Positions 18,005 through 27,446 of a DNA stretch of 64,000 bases are shown here, piece by piece. This DNA comes from Pseudoalteromonas rubra (GTDB taxonomy: Bacteria; Pseudomonadota; Gammaproteobacteria; Enterobacterales; Alteromonadaceae): the NCBI RefSeq assembly GCF_000238295.3, contig NZ_AHCD03000040.1:1-64000 (forward strand), written 5' to 3'. The stretch's first letter is position 1. The number at the start of each line of letters is the position of its first letter. The position numbers and the translations under genes were made by a program. The notes under the pieces are model-generated. The model searched no databases, had not been told where the DNA came from, and saw only the letters and a program-made list of their open reading frames with translations.

Positions 18005-18769
18005 TCATATCGCCTGAGGGTCAATCAGACGGCGCAACGCAATCCACTGTAGCCCCAACACTTCATGTGCATAGGTGGTGACGGCTTGCAATACGGATGC
18101 ACGTGCAATAAAACGTTGATAGCCAGGTGCATTCGTAAAGCTATAAAATTGTACCGGTGCAGCAATGGTATCAACGCCCTGGGCGGCGAATAAATCCTGT
18201 GCACGTGCCATATGGCTGGCAGATGTGACCAATGCCACTTCACTGTCAACTAGCCTGCTTGCAAGTAACAAAGCCTCGTCTGCCGTGTCTCTGGCCTTTG
18301 GATTTTGGATGATTTTGTTTGCAGGTGCACCTAATGCAATTGCTGTGTCAGCCATCAGGCGGCTAATAGTTGTTTTGTTGTGACCTGCGCCTGATACAAT
18401 CAAAAAGGCCTTGGGGTATTGATGACTGAGCCGCAGGCCTTCTGTGAGACGAGACAAGGCACAACCAGATAGCTGTAAATTGGCTGTCAGCCTGTCATTG
18501 GCGCTAAGGCCGCAACCAAGTACAAGGATATAATCGACATCCTGATGCTGGTGAATGGGAAAAGGGCGCAATTTGGCTTCAGCGGGGCTTATCAATTTGT
18601 CTGCAACAAAAGGGGTGCTGATAGCCCAGAGGCTCAGTAAAAGCAGCCAGCTGAGCAAGTAAGATTTACGATGTGTTTTTGCAATAAATAGTAAAGCAAG
18701 CGCAAGTAATAACAGCGTTAGTGGTAAGGGCATCAAGAGTGAGCCAATGACCTTCTTCACTTCAAACAT
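18005..18769 (-). CDS. elyC: ElyC-like envelope biogenesis factor (DUF218/YdcF family)
   Basis: 254 residues. It starts FEVKKVIGSLLMPLPLTLLLL, close to E. coli ElyC (LFTLKKVIGNMLLPLPLMLL). Two N-terminal membrane segments (about 10-30 and 35-55) precede a periplasmic DUF218 domain with VDYILVLGCG, RLTEGLRL, LIVSGAG and VTSASHMARA, the conserved family blocks. ElyC supports peptidoglycan precursor (undecaprenyl carrier) metabolism in E. coli at low temperature. The usual GGG after VVLG is GCG here. Monocistronic. Confidence 0.85.
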   Translation of the reverse strand: MFEVKKVIGSLLMPLPLTLLLLALALLFIAKTHRKSYLLSWLLLLSLWAISTPFVADKLISPAEAKLRPFPIHQHQDVDYILVLGCGLSANDRLTANLQLSGCALSRLTEGLRLSHQYPKAFLIVSGAGHNKTTISRLMADTAIALGAPANKIIQNPKARDTADEALLLASRLVDSEVALVTSASHMARAQDLFAAQGVDTIAAPVQFYSFTNAPGYQRFIARASVLQAVTTYAHEVLGLQWIALRRLIDPQAI

Positions 18770-18851
18770 AAAATGATCCGTTTATGTAGTTTGCGCTTAG
18801 TTTACTCCTATTGTCGGACAGTTGCGTAGTGTAAATCCGATTGATTACGGA

Positions 18852-19739
18852 TTAACGACTCACAGATTGCTTGCAGGTGTTCAGAAAGTGCCGGTATACC
18901 GGGTTATCCTTCATGTTCTTTTTCATTGCTAAGTACATAGGACGGTTCAGGCCAAGTGCACCTAAAGGAATTGATTTGATCAGACCCTGGCTTTCATAGG
19001 GCGTAACCAGCCAGTCTGGCAGCGCCGCAACACCCATACCAGCACTGACCAGCTGAAATATCAGCAACCCTTGATCGACGGTTTTTAGGGTGCCGTCAAA
19101 GCGGGCGTTCTGGATAAAGTGTTTGAAAATATCCTGGCGCTCTTTGGGAATAGGATAAGAAATAATGGTTTCGTCTTTCAGATCAAGTGCCGTGACATAG
19201 GCTTTTTTAGCAAGCTCATGATCTGGGGCGACAATAAGCTTGAGCTTAAAATCGAAGATATGTGCATACTCAACTTGATCTGGTTCGCGAATGTCTGAGG
19301 TCAGAACCAGGTCAAGCTCATCGCTGAGGAGCTCCGGAATTGCGTCATAACTAAAGCCACGCTCGTAATCGACTTTGATGTCAGGCCAGAAATTATTAAA
19401 TTCTTTAATCGTTGGCAGCAACCAATGGAAACAAGCATGGCATTCGACGCTGAGTCGTAGCTGTGAAATAGGTTGGTTCAGGCTTTCTTTGAGGCGACAT
19501 TTAGTCGCTTCTACTTTAGGGAGTACATCATTTGCCAGTTCCAGCAAAAGCATTCCCTGAGGTGTAAATCGCACGGGTTGAGTCTTGCGTTCAAATAACT
19601 GACAATCCAATTTGTTTTCCAGGTCTTTAATCTGGTGAGAAAGTGCTGACTGAGTGAGGAATAACTCACGCGCTGTATTGACCAATGATCCGGTTTCTTT
19701 CAGGGTCGCTATGGTTTTTAAGTGCTTTATATCTATCAT
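18852..19739 (-). CDS. metR: LysR-type regulator of methionine biosynthesis
   Basis: Homocysteine-responsive activator of metE/metH/glyA in enterics. From MIDIKHLKTIATLKETGS it follows E. coli MetR closely: the helix-turn-helix LTQSALSHQIKDLENKL, then RFTPQG, LRLSVECHACFHWLLP, DLVLTSDI, APDHELA and GVAALPDWLV. I take the ATG at 19739 (a run of three Met codons allows 19748). A MetJ-type operator lies about 75 bases upstream, which supports the assignment. No metE is next to it, unlike E. coli; the next gene upstream is 0.5 kb away and in the same orientation. Confidence 0.93.
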   Translation of the reverse strand: MIDIKHLKTIATLKETGSLVNTARELFLTQSALSHQIKDLENKLDCQLFERKTQPVRFTPQGMLLLELANDVLPKVEATKCRLKESLNQPISQLRLSVECHACFHWLLPTIKEFNNFWPDIKVDYERGFSYDAIPELLSDELDLVLTSDIREPDQVEYAHIFDFKLKLIVAPDHELAKKAYVTALDLKDETIISYPIPKERQDIFKHFIQNARFDGTLKTVDQGLLIFQLVSAGMGVAALPDWLVTPYESQGLIKSIPLGALGLNRPMYLAMKKNMKDNPVYRHFLNTCKQSVSR

Positions 19740-19812
19740 CATCAACAAATCTCATTCTAAACGTGAGTAAAACTCAGATTACACCCATATTACGCTGTGA
19801 ACCCTAGCTATT

Positions 19813-19828
19813 CAACGTCTAGACGTCT
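19813..19828. promoter_or_regulatory. MetJ operator (two adjacent met boxes) upstream of metR
   Basis: CAACGTCT (19813-19820) directly followed by AGACGTCT (19821-19828). The second is a perfect met box, the first has 2 mismatches. Tandem 8-mers are how MetJ with S-adenosylmethionine binds, and MetJ represses metR in enterics. Confidence 0.75.
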
Positions 19829-20264
19829 ATAAATCCAGCAGCGATTGACTTAATATTTACAAAATTACTATAGCATTATTTTTGACAGCGTTGTCATTCT
19901 TTATTTGACTTTTTTTTAAAAAAATACAATTTAATTTTACTCATGTTGTTTTTCGGAAGTGCCTGATGGGAAAATAATCACTCAAGCGTGATCTCTGCGT
20001 CATCTGATGACATCACAGGACTGTGCTGAGGCCTGGTGAATATCTAAAGTGGTGTGTCTTTTTGTCTCTGGCAGTCATACGTTTATCGTCTCACCAATGG
20101 AAGGGTGATTGGCTTTTGTTTGCCAGAGGCACAGGGCACCAACGCTTAACCTGAGTGGTAGATGTTACAAATCTGGAGAAGGCGGCATCGAAAATCTCAA
20201 TGGCAGGGTAATTGGGCGTAAGTTACCCTGCGTTGATCTTGTCAGCATACCGTCGCCAGTTTCA
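19829..20264. other. Non-coding gap with nested inverted repeats
   Basis: No credible gene. The left part (19850-19945) is very AT-rich. From 20066 a nested structure is visible: CTCTGGCA (20066-20073) pairs with TGCCAGAG (20121-20128), enclosing CCAAT (20094-20098) paired with ATTGG (20108-20112). A separate stem CAGGGTAA / TTACCCTG lies at 20204-20211 / 20223-20230. This could be a structured RNA or a 3' element of the gene at 20265; I could not match it to a known RNA family. Confidence 0.35.
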
Positions 20265-22664
20265 CTATGTCCTGTTGGGGACATGTTTTGTAGCAAGTTT
20301 GACCTGCTCCGATTGCAAAAAAGCCAGCGCCTGGTCTGCCTGTAGGGGGTGAGAAATTAAAAAGCCTTGCCCGTACTGGCAGGCTTTAGCACTGAGTGTC
20401 TGAAGTTGCTCATGTGTTTCGATCCCTTCGGCGACGACTTCCAGATCCAAAGATTTTGCCAGCGATAAAATGGCATCAACCAGTGGGTTGTCATGATCTG
20501 TGAGTTGCTGAATAAAACTTTTATCAATCTTAAGCACGTGAATAGGCAGCTGATGCAAGTAACCTAGCGCAGAGTATCCGGTACCAAAGTCATCAAGGTA
20601 GAGTTTCACCCCAAATGGGGATAGGCCTTGGATAACTTTTGTTGCCAGGTTAAGGTTTTCAATCAAGCCTGATTCGGTGATTTCGAGGCTGAGTGCGCCC
20701 TGATGCAGGCCATAGGTGCGATATAAATTGCCAATCTGTTCGACAAATTCCAGGCTGGCGAAATGGCGTGATGAGACATTCACAGTCAGGCTGATGTCCT
20801 CGATCCCAATACTCTGCCAATGGGCCACTTGTTTTGCAGCCAATTCGAGTAAGTGCAAATCAAGCTCTATGATCTGGCCGGTTTGCTCTGCAATCGGAAT
20901 AAAGTCATCAGGCGTGACCAGGCCATTTTTGGGGTGGTGCCAGCGTACCAGGGATTCAAAGCTGATAACCCTGGGCTGGGTCAGTGTGAATATGGGCTGG
21001 TAATACAGCTCAAATTCTCCATTCTTAATACCATTTTGCAGATCGTTTTCTATGTCTGCCTGCTGCTTCAGTTTTTTACGCATCTCATTATTGAAATATC
21101 GGATCTGACTGCGCCCAGCCGACTTCGCTTCATACATGGCTGCATCAGCTTGTTGTAGTAGCGTGATGGCATTGTCTGAATCACTAGAGGTGAACGCCAC
21201 ACCTATACTGCTGGAGGCTTGCAGCAGGTGACCATCGATTTGGATTGGTTTAGCAATGGCGTTTGTGATCCGCTCCAGTGCTAACTCAACCTGTTGTTTG
21301 TCGCCTATATTTTCCATGAAAATGGCGAACTCATCGCCGCCCAGGCGTGCAAAGGTGTCCGTTTTTCGAATACAGGTCTGGATAAGGTCAACAATGGCCA
21401 CGAGAAAATGGTCGCCAACATCATGTCCCAGTGCATCGTTAATGCTTTTGAACCTGTCTAAATCAAGATACAGAAGGCAGTGCTGACGTGCCGGTTTACT
21501 TCGTCCCAGAGATAAAATGGCATGCTTTATCCGCTCCAGCATCAAATAGCGATTAGCCAGACCGGTCAGGTCATCATGCAATGCGCGGTGCTCTAAGGCT
21601 TGGCGGGCAAGGCGTCTGTCTATGGCCATACTGAGCTGACGACTAATATAGGTCAAGATGGCTTTGTGGTGGCGACTAAATGCCCGATCGTTGTCGTAGC
21701 TTTGTAGCACAACGACACCCTGATATTGGTCATTTACCACAAAGGGTACGCCTAGCCAGGAGCGTGGTGAGCGGCCAACCATTTTAAAATTCTGCTTTTC
21801 AATGTGGCTCAGAAACTGCTGGTGGTCGCACAGCAAAGACTGCTGCTGTTTGATAATATAGTAAGAGGCGGTGTATTTTATCTGCTCTTTAGATACTCTC
21901 TGATGTGCACTGCATTTGACACCGGCTTCTATCAGATAATCAATCTCGAGCACATCCTGCTGGGTATCGTAGAGTCCAATAAAGCAGTTTTCAGCGGGGA
22001 GTTGTGAACAGATGATGCTGTACAGCTCATCATAAAAAGCGTCCAGGTTACGGGATTGATAAGTGATGTTGGCGATTTTTAGCAGGCACTTTTCCAGCTG
22101 CTGTGCTTCATGCAATTGCGTTACTGTGGCGGTCAGATGGTCCAGTGTTCTAACCTGATGAATTTTAGCACTGAGTAAATGTGCTACGGTTGACAGGATC
22201 TGCAAATGTGCCTGGGTAAAGTAGTCCGCTTCCGGGTGCTCACAGTCGATAACCCCCAGTAAGGTGTTTTCATAAACTAAAGGGACACATAGCTCAGAGA
22301 GAGCAGGTCGGGTGTCGGCAATATACATAGGCTCCAGGGCAACGTTACCCGAAAGGAAGGGTTGCTTAGTCCGTGCAACATGGCCTGTGATCCCGGCGGC
22401 AACGGGGATCCTTTGCTGGCTAACCTGGTGGCTGATGTCTTTATGTGCAACACCCATACTGGCGACGACATCGAGATATTCGCCAGCCGGGTCAGTGAGG
22501 TAAATTACACAATCTACAAACCCGAGGCGGCTGACCACCTGGCTGGTCACATAGTCAAAGAGTTCATCTAGGTGGGTTATCTGAAGCAGCGACGATGAAA
22601 ACTGGTTAATGATGCTTAACTGTTCGGTTTTTGATTCTAGTTTTGTTTCTGACAGTATTGGCAT
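20265..22664 (-). CDS. Cyclic-di-GMP signalling protein: GAF-GAF-GGDEF-EAL
   Basis: 799 residues without membrane segments, so cytoplasmic. Two GAF-type sensor domains (about 20-160 and 190-340) precede a GGDEF domain (about 365-530) with an intact RLGGDEFAIF active site and DLTGLANR start. A C-terminal EAL domain (about 540-785) has SFESLVRWHHP in place of the exact EAL triplet, plus the catalytic blocks NVSSRHF, LEITESGL, LYLDDFGTGYSALGYL and VVAEGIET. ESLVR retains the metal-binding Glu and Leu, so hydrolysis is plausible. Net activity cannot be told. It is alone in its transcription unit, leftward. Confidence 0.92.
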   Translation of the reverse strand: MPILSETKLESKTEQLSIINQFSSSLLQITHLDELFDYVTSQVVSRLGFVDCVIYLTDPAGEYLDVVASMGVAHKDISHQVSQQRIPVAAGITGHVARTKQPFLSGNVALEPMYIADTRPALSELCVPLVYENTLLGVIDCEHPEADYFTQAHLQILSTVAHLLSAKIHQVRTLDHLTATVTQLHEAQQLEKCLLKIANITYQSRNLDAFYDELYSIICSQLPAENCFIGLYDTQQDVLEIDYLIEAGVKCSAHQRVSKEQIKYTASYYIIKQQQSLLCDHQQFLSHIEKQNFKMVGRSPRSWLGVPFVVNDQYQGVVVLQSYDNDRAFSRHHKAILTYISRQLSMAIDRRLARQALEHRALHDDLTGLANRYLMLERIKHAILSLGRSKPARQHCLLYLDLDRFKSINDALGHDVGDHFLVAIVDLIQTCIRKTDTFARLGGDEFAIFMENIGDKQQVELALERITNAIAKPIQIDGHLLQASSSIGVAFTSSDSDNAITLLQQADAAMYEAKSAGRSQIRYFNNEMRKKLKQQADIENDLQNGIKNGEFELYYQPIFTLTQPRVISFESLVRWHHPKNGLVTPDDFIPIAEQTGQIIELDLHLLELAAKQVAHWQSIGIEDISLTVNVSSRHFASLEFVEQIGNLYRTYGLHQGALSLEITESGLIENLNLATKVIQGLSPFGVKLYLDDFGTGYSALGYLHQLPIHVLKIDKSFIQQLTDHDNPLVDAILSLAKSLDLEVVAEGIETHEQLQTLSAKACQYGQGFLISHPLQADQALAFLQSEQVKLATKHVPNRT

Positions 22665-22857
22665 GGCACGGGCCTGATTACTTAATCTGCGACTATGTTA
22701 ACGCTCTTAAATCATGCGTTACAGTCAATGTTGCAATTTAATTGCTATTTACTGTAAACCTGATGACACTTTTACGACGCGGACTATTAGGCGTAAAAAC
22801 TTTACTAACCTGCTGGCTCAGCCTATGATCGGGCAAATTCAGTAGTGGGAAAGAGCA

Positions 22858-23895
22858 ATGACAAGTAAACAGACCTTAACAATCACTCGTCCGGACGATT
22901 GGCATGTTCATCTTCGTGATGGCGCTGTACTCGTTGACACTGTGCGCGATATCAGTCGTTATATGGGTCGGGCAATCATCATGCCAAATTTGGTACCACC
23001 TGCAACCTGTACACAGAGTGCATTGGCTTACCGGGAACGCATTTTGGCTGCACAGCCAAGCGGGCAGTTCGAGCCTCTGATGGTATTGTATTTGACTGAT
23101 AACACCAGTGCTGAAGAGATCCGAGCGGCGAAAGCCAGTGGTCATATTGTTGCTGCAAAATTATACCCGGCAGGCGCAACAACCAATTCTGATTCAGGCG
23201 TAACCGACATTGAGAATATCTATCATATTCTGGAAGTTATGCAGGAAGTCGGTATGTTGCTGCTGGTACACGGTGAAGTCACGGATTCCTCGATTGATAT
23301 TTTTGACCGCGAAAAAGTGTTTATTGAGACCAAGCTCAAAAAAGTGGTGGATGCATTTCCTAAGCTAAAAATTGTACTGGAGCATATTACGACGCAAGAT
23401 GCGGTTGAGTTTGTAGAATCAGCGCCAGAGAATGTTGCTGCGACGATTACAGCGCATCACCTGCTGTACAACCGCAACCATATGCTGGCAGGTGGCATTC
23501 GCCCACATTATTACTGTTTGCCTATTTTAAAGCGTAATACCCATCAACAGGCGTTACTGCGCGCAGCAACCAGTGGCAGTAAAAAGTTCTTCCTGGGTAC
23601 TGACTCAGCACCTCATGCGAAAGATAAGAAAGAGGCCGCGTGTGGATGTGCAGGGGCTTACACCGCACATGCCGCAATTGAGCTTTACGCTGAAGCATTT
23701 GAAGAAGCTGGAGCGCTGGACAAACTTGAGGGCTTTGCCAGTCACTTCGGTCCAGACTTTTACGGGTTACCTCGTAATACAGACACCATTACTTTAGAAA
23801 AGAGCAGCTGGCAGGTGCCGGACTCTTACCCACTGGGTGATACCCAGGTTGTACCAATTAAAGCTGGTGCCAGTATCGACTGGCAGGTAGTTTAA
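22858..23895 (+). CDS. pyrC: Dihydroorotase (class II)
   Basis: 345 residues, standard for PyrC. It cyclises N-carbamoyl-aspartate to dihydroorotate in pyrimidine synthesis. The Zn site starts with DDWHVHLRDG (residues 11-20); the carboxylated Lys is in AAKLYPAGATTNSD (about residue 100). Later ligands are in LLVHGEV and VLEHITT, and the catalytic Asp is in FFLGTDSAPHAKDKKE (about residue 248). The start follows GTGGGAAAGAGCA. Monocistronic with a strong terminator. Confidence 0.98.
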   Translation: MTSKQTLTITRPDDWHVHLRDGAVLVDTVRDISRYMGRAIIMPNLVPPATCTQSALAYRERILAAQPSGQFEPLMVLYLTDNTSAEEIRAAKASGHIVAAKLYPAGATTNSDSGVTDIENIYHILEVMQEVGMLLLVHGEVTDSSIDIFDREKVFIETKLKKVVDAFPKLKIVLEHITTQDAVEFVESAPENVAATITAHHLLYNRNHMLAGGIRPHYYCLPILKRNTHQQALLRAATSGSKKFFLGTDSAPHAKDKKEAACGCAGAYTAHAAIELYAEAFEEAGALDKLEGFASHFGPDFYGLPRNTDTITLEKSSWQVPDSYPLGDTQVVPIKAGASIDWQVV

Positions 23896-23907
23896 GACAC
23901 AGTTATG

Positions 23908-23931
23908 AGGGCAGCCTGGCTGCCCTTTCTT
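23908..23931 (+). terminator. Terminator after pyrC
   Basis: AGGGCAGC / GCTGCCCT stem (23908-23915 / 23919-23926) with a 3-base loop and a T-rich tail TTCTTTT. Confidence 0.9.
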
Positions 23932-24077
23932 TTGCGCTGTCACTTCTTACCGAGCGAAAAATAGGCACATTAATACTCGCCGCAATACGTGGACACCTAT
24001 TTTCAGACTGCGATAGCTTAATCAGCAGGGGCTCGCATTGTGCGTGACTGGCGTCAAAAAAGACTGAGTTCGCATAC

Positions 24078-25046
24078 TCATGGCGGCGAACTTTTTTGTA
24101 GTACGGTACTTAACGCCTCATCCATTTTCTCGATAAAGTCAGATTTAAACGGATATTGGCCTTCATATCCTTTAATGTAACCAATATGGGCGCTGCGACT
24201 GAGGACCACACGGTCTTCGACAAATGATTGCGCGGTTATACCAGGTAGCTGTTCTTGCAGCTCACTGATACCTATCAAAGTTGAGAGTCTGTCATTGATG
24301 TAGCAGTCGACTCTTTTTTTATACAGTTTGATGATATTTGCACGGGTGTTTTTGTTTTCCCAGACAACAACTCGTCCGGTTTTTCGTGCTTCTTTGAGTG
24401 CATCGTCAAGGATGAGGAAACCAGCATTCAACCCGATATTAATGGGTGCCTGCAGGTCACTACGTTGAGTGATGTTTTGCAACGTGATACCTGGGTTGCA
24501 AAATGCCACGACTTCTTCTTGTTTCAGCGCGACGGAGTAAGGCCAAATAAAGGGTCGGGTGTCACGGTGGATATAAGGGGGCATCAGTGCGAATGCTTCC
24601 CCATTTTCAAGCGCGGAGACACCTCTTTTCCACGGAATTGGGCGAAGCTCCACGAGGTAATCTTCTTTGATGAGCTTCGCAGCCTCTCGGATCAGTGTTG
24701 GGTATATGCCAACTAATTTACCTTCCTGAACATAAGAGTAGGGCGGGTAACTGTCATCGGCCAGTATGGTGACGCTTACCGGGCTGGTGGCACGCACCAT
24801 AAAACAAGCAAACAAGCCCAAAATACATATCAATAGCTTTACCAGGTGATCACCAGAATCGCTGCTATCTTGATTTTTGCACTGTCTTGCATTTACTACT
24901 CCTGACACTGCTGTATTTCCTGTAGGAGACCCTAGTATAACTGTAGATAAGATCTGTTCAGATGTCAGCATTGGATCCGAAGGTACACTTGTTTTGGTTA
25001 AAAAACCAGCAATGTAAGGTCGCGTAATGTCATCATTATAACCCAA
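24078..25046 (-). CDS. Periplasmic solute-binding protein (family 3-like), start uncertain
   Basis: 322 residues as the longest frame, but the first 67 look non-coding. A hydrophobic signal-like segment (LLICILGLFACFMVRATS) begins near residue 70, so translation may start from a TTG near 24833. No ATG or GTG stands just before it, which makes the start unsettled. The mature part resembles amino-acid-type binding proteins: VTILADDSYPPYSYVQEGKLVGIYPTLI is the standard first lobe, followed by ELRPIPWKRGVSALENGEAFAL. No transporter genes are adjacent, so it may serve sensing or be an orphan of the SBP_bac_3 family. Confidence 0.7.
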   Translation of the reverse strand: MGYNDDITRPYIAGFLTKTSVPSDPMLTSEQILSTVILGSPTGNTAVSGVVNARQCKNQDSSDSGDHLVKLLICILGLFACFMVRATSPVSVTILADDSYPPYSYVQEGKLVGIYPTLIREAAKLIKEDYLVELRPIPWKRGVSALENGEAFALMPPYIHRDTRPFIWPYSVALKQEEVVAFCNPGITLQNITQRSDLQAPINIGLNAGFLILDDALKEARKTGRVVVWENKNTRANIIKLYKKRVDCYINDRLSTLIGISELQEQLPGITAQSFVEDRVVLSRSAHIGYIKGYEGQYPFKSDFIEKMDEALSTVLQKSSPP

Positions 25047-25142
25047 GGATTACAATCTCATGCTCAGAAGTAGAGTATTTCTTCCTCCTGAGATACGCAC
25101 GATAGCAAGATTCGACGTCAGGACACTCAGATAGGCACAGGC

Positions 25143-25448
25143 ATGGCACATCTTTTATTAGCGCAAACCAATGATCACATTCTTCTTAATTCAAATCACC
25201 GCTTTGGTCGTGCAGAGGATGAGGTTGACACTCAGGTGTTAGGAGTAGAAATCTCACGCCATCATGCCGTTATTGTCTGGACGGGGGAGCAATGGACACT
25301 TCGTGATACCAGCAAAAATGGGGTGTTTGTAAACCAAAATAGAATCGTGCCAGAAACGGAAAGGGTGTTGAGTCTAGGGGATGTGATTACTTTTTCAGAG
25401 CTCCACCCACATAGCTATATTGTGAGCTCACTGACACCGCCGGAATAA
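25143..25448 (+). CDS. Small stand-alone FHA-domain protein
   Basis: 101 residues, essentially one FHA domain. The phosphothreonine-binding elements are present: FGRAEDEVD (GR motif), EISRHHAVI (S-x-x-H) and LRDTSKNGVFVN (N-G). No membrane segment or second domain. FHA domains bind phosphothreonine peptides, but no Ser/Thr kinase is nearby. It is divergent from the binding-protein gene, and converges with folD. Confidence 0.88.
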   Translation: MAHLLLAQTNDHILLNSNHRFGRAEDEVDTQVLGVEISRHHAVIVWTGEQWTLRDTSKNGVFVNQNRIVPETERVLSLGDVITFSELHPHSYIVSSLTPPE

Positions 25449-25517
25449 CGGGCTCTGCGGTTGGTATTCTAACAAGAGGGATTAAGCAGGTGTCATGAAC
25501 ACCTGCTTCGAACACGA

Positions 25518-26372
25518 TTAGCTATGATAATTTTCGCATGCTTCGAGCGTGTTCTCGATGAGGCTTGCGACGGTCATTGGTCCCACACCGCCAGGTACGG
25601 GCGTAATGAAGCTAGCTCGTTGTGCAGCAACGTCATACTGTACATCACCTACCAGTTTGCCTGACTCCAACCGGTTAATGCCCACATCAATGACCATTGC
25701 GCCTTCTTTGATCCAGTCGCCAGGAATGAACTCAGGTTTGCCTACAGCAACGACCAGCAGATCGGCCCGGCGTACATGTGCTTCAAGGTCTTGGGTAAAT
25801 TTATGACAAACGGTCGTCGTACAACCTGCCAGCAACAGCTCCAGTGACATTGGTCGACCAACGATGTTTGATGCGCCAACAACAACAGCATGCATGCCTT
25901 TATATCTGACACCGGTTGAGTCCAGCAACGTAATTATCCCTTTTGGCGTACAAGGGCGTAACGCGGGCATACGCTGCGCTAGTCGTCCAACATTATAGGG
26001 ATGGAAACCATCAACGTCTTTGTGTGGGTGGATACGTTCCAGTACTTTCTCGGCATCCAGTCCGTCAGGCAATGGCAATTGGACCAGGATACCATCAACG
26101 TTTGGATCCTGATTGAGCGCGTCCACCAACTCCAGTAATTGCGCTTCACTTGTGTCTGCGGGTAGATCATATGACTTAGATACGAAGCCTACTTCTTCAC
26201 ACGCTTTGCGCTTTGAGCCTACGTATACCTGGCTGGCGGGGTCCTGGCCAACCAGCACAACTGCTAGTCCTGGCGCTCTGAGGCCCTGATTGATCCGCGT
26301 TGCAACGCGGTTGGCTACGGTATTGCGTACTTGTTTCGCAATGACTTTACCGTCGATGATGTTTGCCGTCAT
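25518..26372 (-). CDS. folD: Bifunctional methylene-THF dehydrogenase / methenyl-THF cyclohydrolase
   Basis: 284 residues, normal for FolD. It interconverts 5,10-methylene-, methenyl- and 10-formyl-tetrahydrofolate with NADP. Visible signatures: YVGSKRKACEEVGF with the catalytic Tyr and Lys (about residues 50-63), DGILVQLPLP (about 98-107), GRPMSLELL within the NADP-binding VVGASNIVGRP, and PGGVGPMTVASL (about 259-270). The start MTANIIDGKVIAKQVR is conserved. Monocistronic, leftward. Confidence 0.98.
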   Translation of the reverse strand: MTANIIDGKVIAKQVRNTVANRVATRINQGLRAPGLAVVLVGQDPASQVYVGSKRKACEEVGFVSKSYDLPADTSEAQLLELVDALNQDPNVDGILVQLPLPDGLDAEKVLERIHPHKDVDGFHPYNVGRLAQRMPALRPCTPKGIITLLDSTGVRYKGMHAVVVGASNIVGRPMSLELLLAGCTTTVCHKFTQDLEAHVRRADLLVVAVGKPEFIPGDWIKEGAMVIDVGINRLESGKLVGDVQYDVAAQRASFITPVPGGVGPMTVASLIENTLEACENYHS

Positions 26373-26685
26373 GACTGACCTTTAAATTTAAGGGTTAATT
26401 ACTTGAACGATTATAGAGTGTATTAAAGGGGGTACTCTATTTTATAGGGGATCACTGAGTCATCTGTATCAGCGTGAGGGCTTGCTCAGGACTGAGTACT
26501 GAAAAACTTATGAAGCCGGCTACTATTTTCGCAAAAATCCCCCAAATAGCCAAGCTGGATCCGACACCGGGTAACTTTATTCTCTCAGTGAAAGGCAAAA
26601 TTGCTGAAAAACCAGTCTTCTTGTTATATAAATTAAACGTTTTGGAGTAAAAATAGTCAGTTGGCATGATTTTAAAAAAAAATGT
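26373..26685. other. Intergenic gap between folD and the tRNA-Pro promoter
   Basis: No recognised gene. A 46-codon plus-strand frame (26510-26650, MKPATIFAKI...) and an opposing 71-codon frame (26452-26667) are open, but neither has a convincing ribosome-binding site or a family resemblance. Confidence 0.4.
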
Positions 26686-26714
26686 TTGACCTCATCCGGG
26701 CAAATCACTATTAT
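26686..26714 (+). promoter_or_regulatory. Promoter of the tRNA-Pro/Arg/His array
   Basis: TTGACC (26686-26691), 17-base spacer, TATTAT (26709-26714), then GCACCCCG as a GC-rich discriminator. The first tRNA starts at 26768. The layout mirrors the tRNA-Asn promoter. Confidence 0.82.
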
Positions 26715-26767
26715 GCACCCCGTTGTCAACGAGGGGCTCGCAAGAGAAACTCTGAAAATAACACACT

Positions 26768-26844
26768 CGGCGATTAGCGCAGCTTGGTAGCGCACTTGGT
26801 TTGGGTCCAAGGGGTCGCAGGTTCAAATCCTGCATCGCCGACCA
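26768..26844 (+). tRNA. tRNA-Pro(TGG), copy 1
   Basis: 77 nt, CCA encoded, anticodon TGG in the loop TTTGGGT. Acceptor stem CGGCGAT / ATCGCCG; close to E. coli proM-type tRNA-Pro. Confidence 0.97.
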
Positions 26845-26864
26845 CTTTCAAAAATTTATACATT

Positions 26865-26941
26865 CGGCGATTAGCGCAGCTTGGTAGCGCACTTGGTTTG
26901 GGTCCAAGGGGTCGCAGGTTCAAATCCTGCATCGCCGACCA
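26865..26941 (+). tRNA. tRNA-Pro(TGG), copy 2
   Basis: 77 nt, anticodon TGG, CCA encoded; 97-bp period unit. Confidence 0.97.
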
Positions 26942-26961
26942 CTTTCAAAAATTTATACATT

Positions 26962-27038
26962 CGGCGATTAGCGCAGCTTGGTAGCGCACTTGGTTTGGGT
27001 CCAAGGGGTCGCAGGTTCAAATCCTGCATCGCCGACCA
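26962..27038 (+). tRNA. tRNA-Pro(TGG), copy 3
   Basis: 77 nt, anticodon TGG, CCA encoded; 97-bp period unit. Confidence 0.97.
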
Positions 27039-27058
27039 CTTTCAAAAATTTATACATT

Positions 27059-27135
27059 CGGCGATTAGCGCAGCTTGGTAGCGCACTTGGTTTGGGTCCA
27101 AGGGGTCGCAGGTTCAAATCCTGCATCGCCGACCA
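27059..27135 (+). tRNA. tRNA-Pro(TGG), copy 4
   Basis: 77 nt, anticodon TGG, CCA encoded; 97-bp period unit. Confidence 0.97.
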
Positions 27136-27155
27136 CTTTCAAAAATTTATACATT

Positions 27156-27232
27156 CGGCGATTAGCGCAGCTTGGTAGCGCACTTGGTTTGGGTCCAAGG
27201 GGTCGCAGGTTCAAATCCTGCATCGCCGACCA
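27156..27232 (+). tRNA. tRNA-Pro(TGG), copy 5
   Basis: 77 nt, anticodon TGG, CCA encoded; 97-bp period unit. Confidence 0.97.
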
Positions 27233-27252
27233 CTTTCAAAAATTTATACATT

Positions 27253-27329
27253 CGGCGATTAGCGCAGCTTGGTAGCGCACTTGGTTTGGGTCCAAGGGGT
27301 CGCAGGTTCAAATCCTGCATCGCCGACCA
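27253..27329 (+). tRNA. tRNA-Pro(TGG), copy 6
   Basis: 77 nt, anticodon TGG, CCA encoded; 97-bp period unit. Confidence 0.97.
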
Positions 27330-27349
27330 CTTTCAAAAATTTATACATT

Positions 27350-27426
27350 CGGCGATTAGCGCAGCTTGGTAGCGCACTTGGTTTGGGTCCAAGGGGTCGC
27401 AGGTTCAAATCCTGCATCGCCGACCA
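27350..27426 (+). tRNA. tRNA-Pro(TGG), copy 7
   Basis: 77 nt, anticodon TGG, CCA encoded; 97-bp period unit. Confidence 0.97.
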
Positions 27427-27446
27427 CTTTCAAAAATTTATACATT

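Noticed and set aside
26452..26667. Two opposing small frames between folD and the tRNA-Pro array
   Set aside because: Neither has a convincing start region, and both strands cannot be coding in the same stretch.
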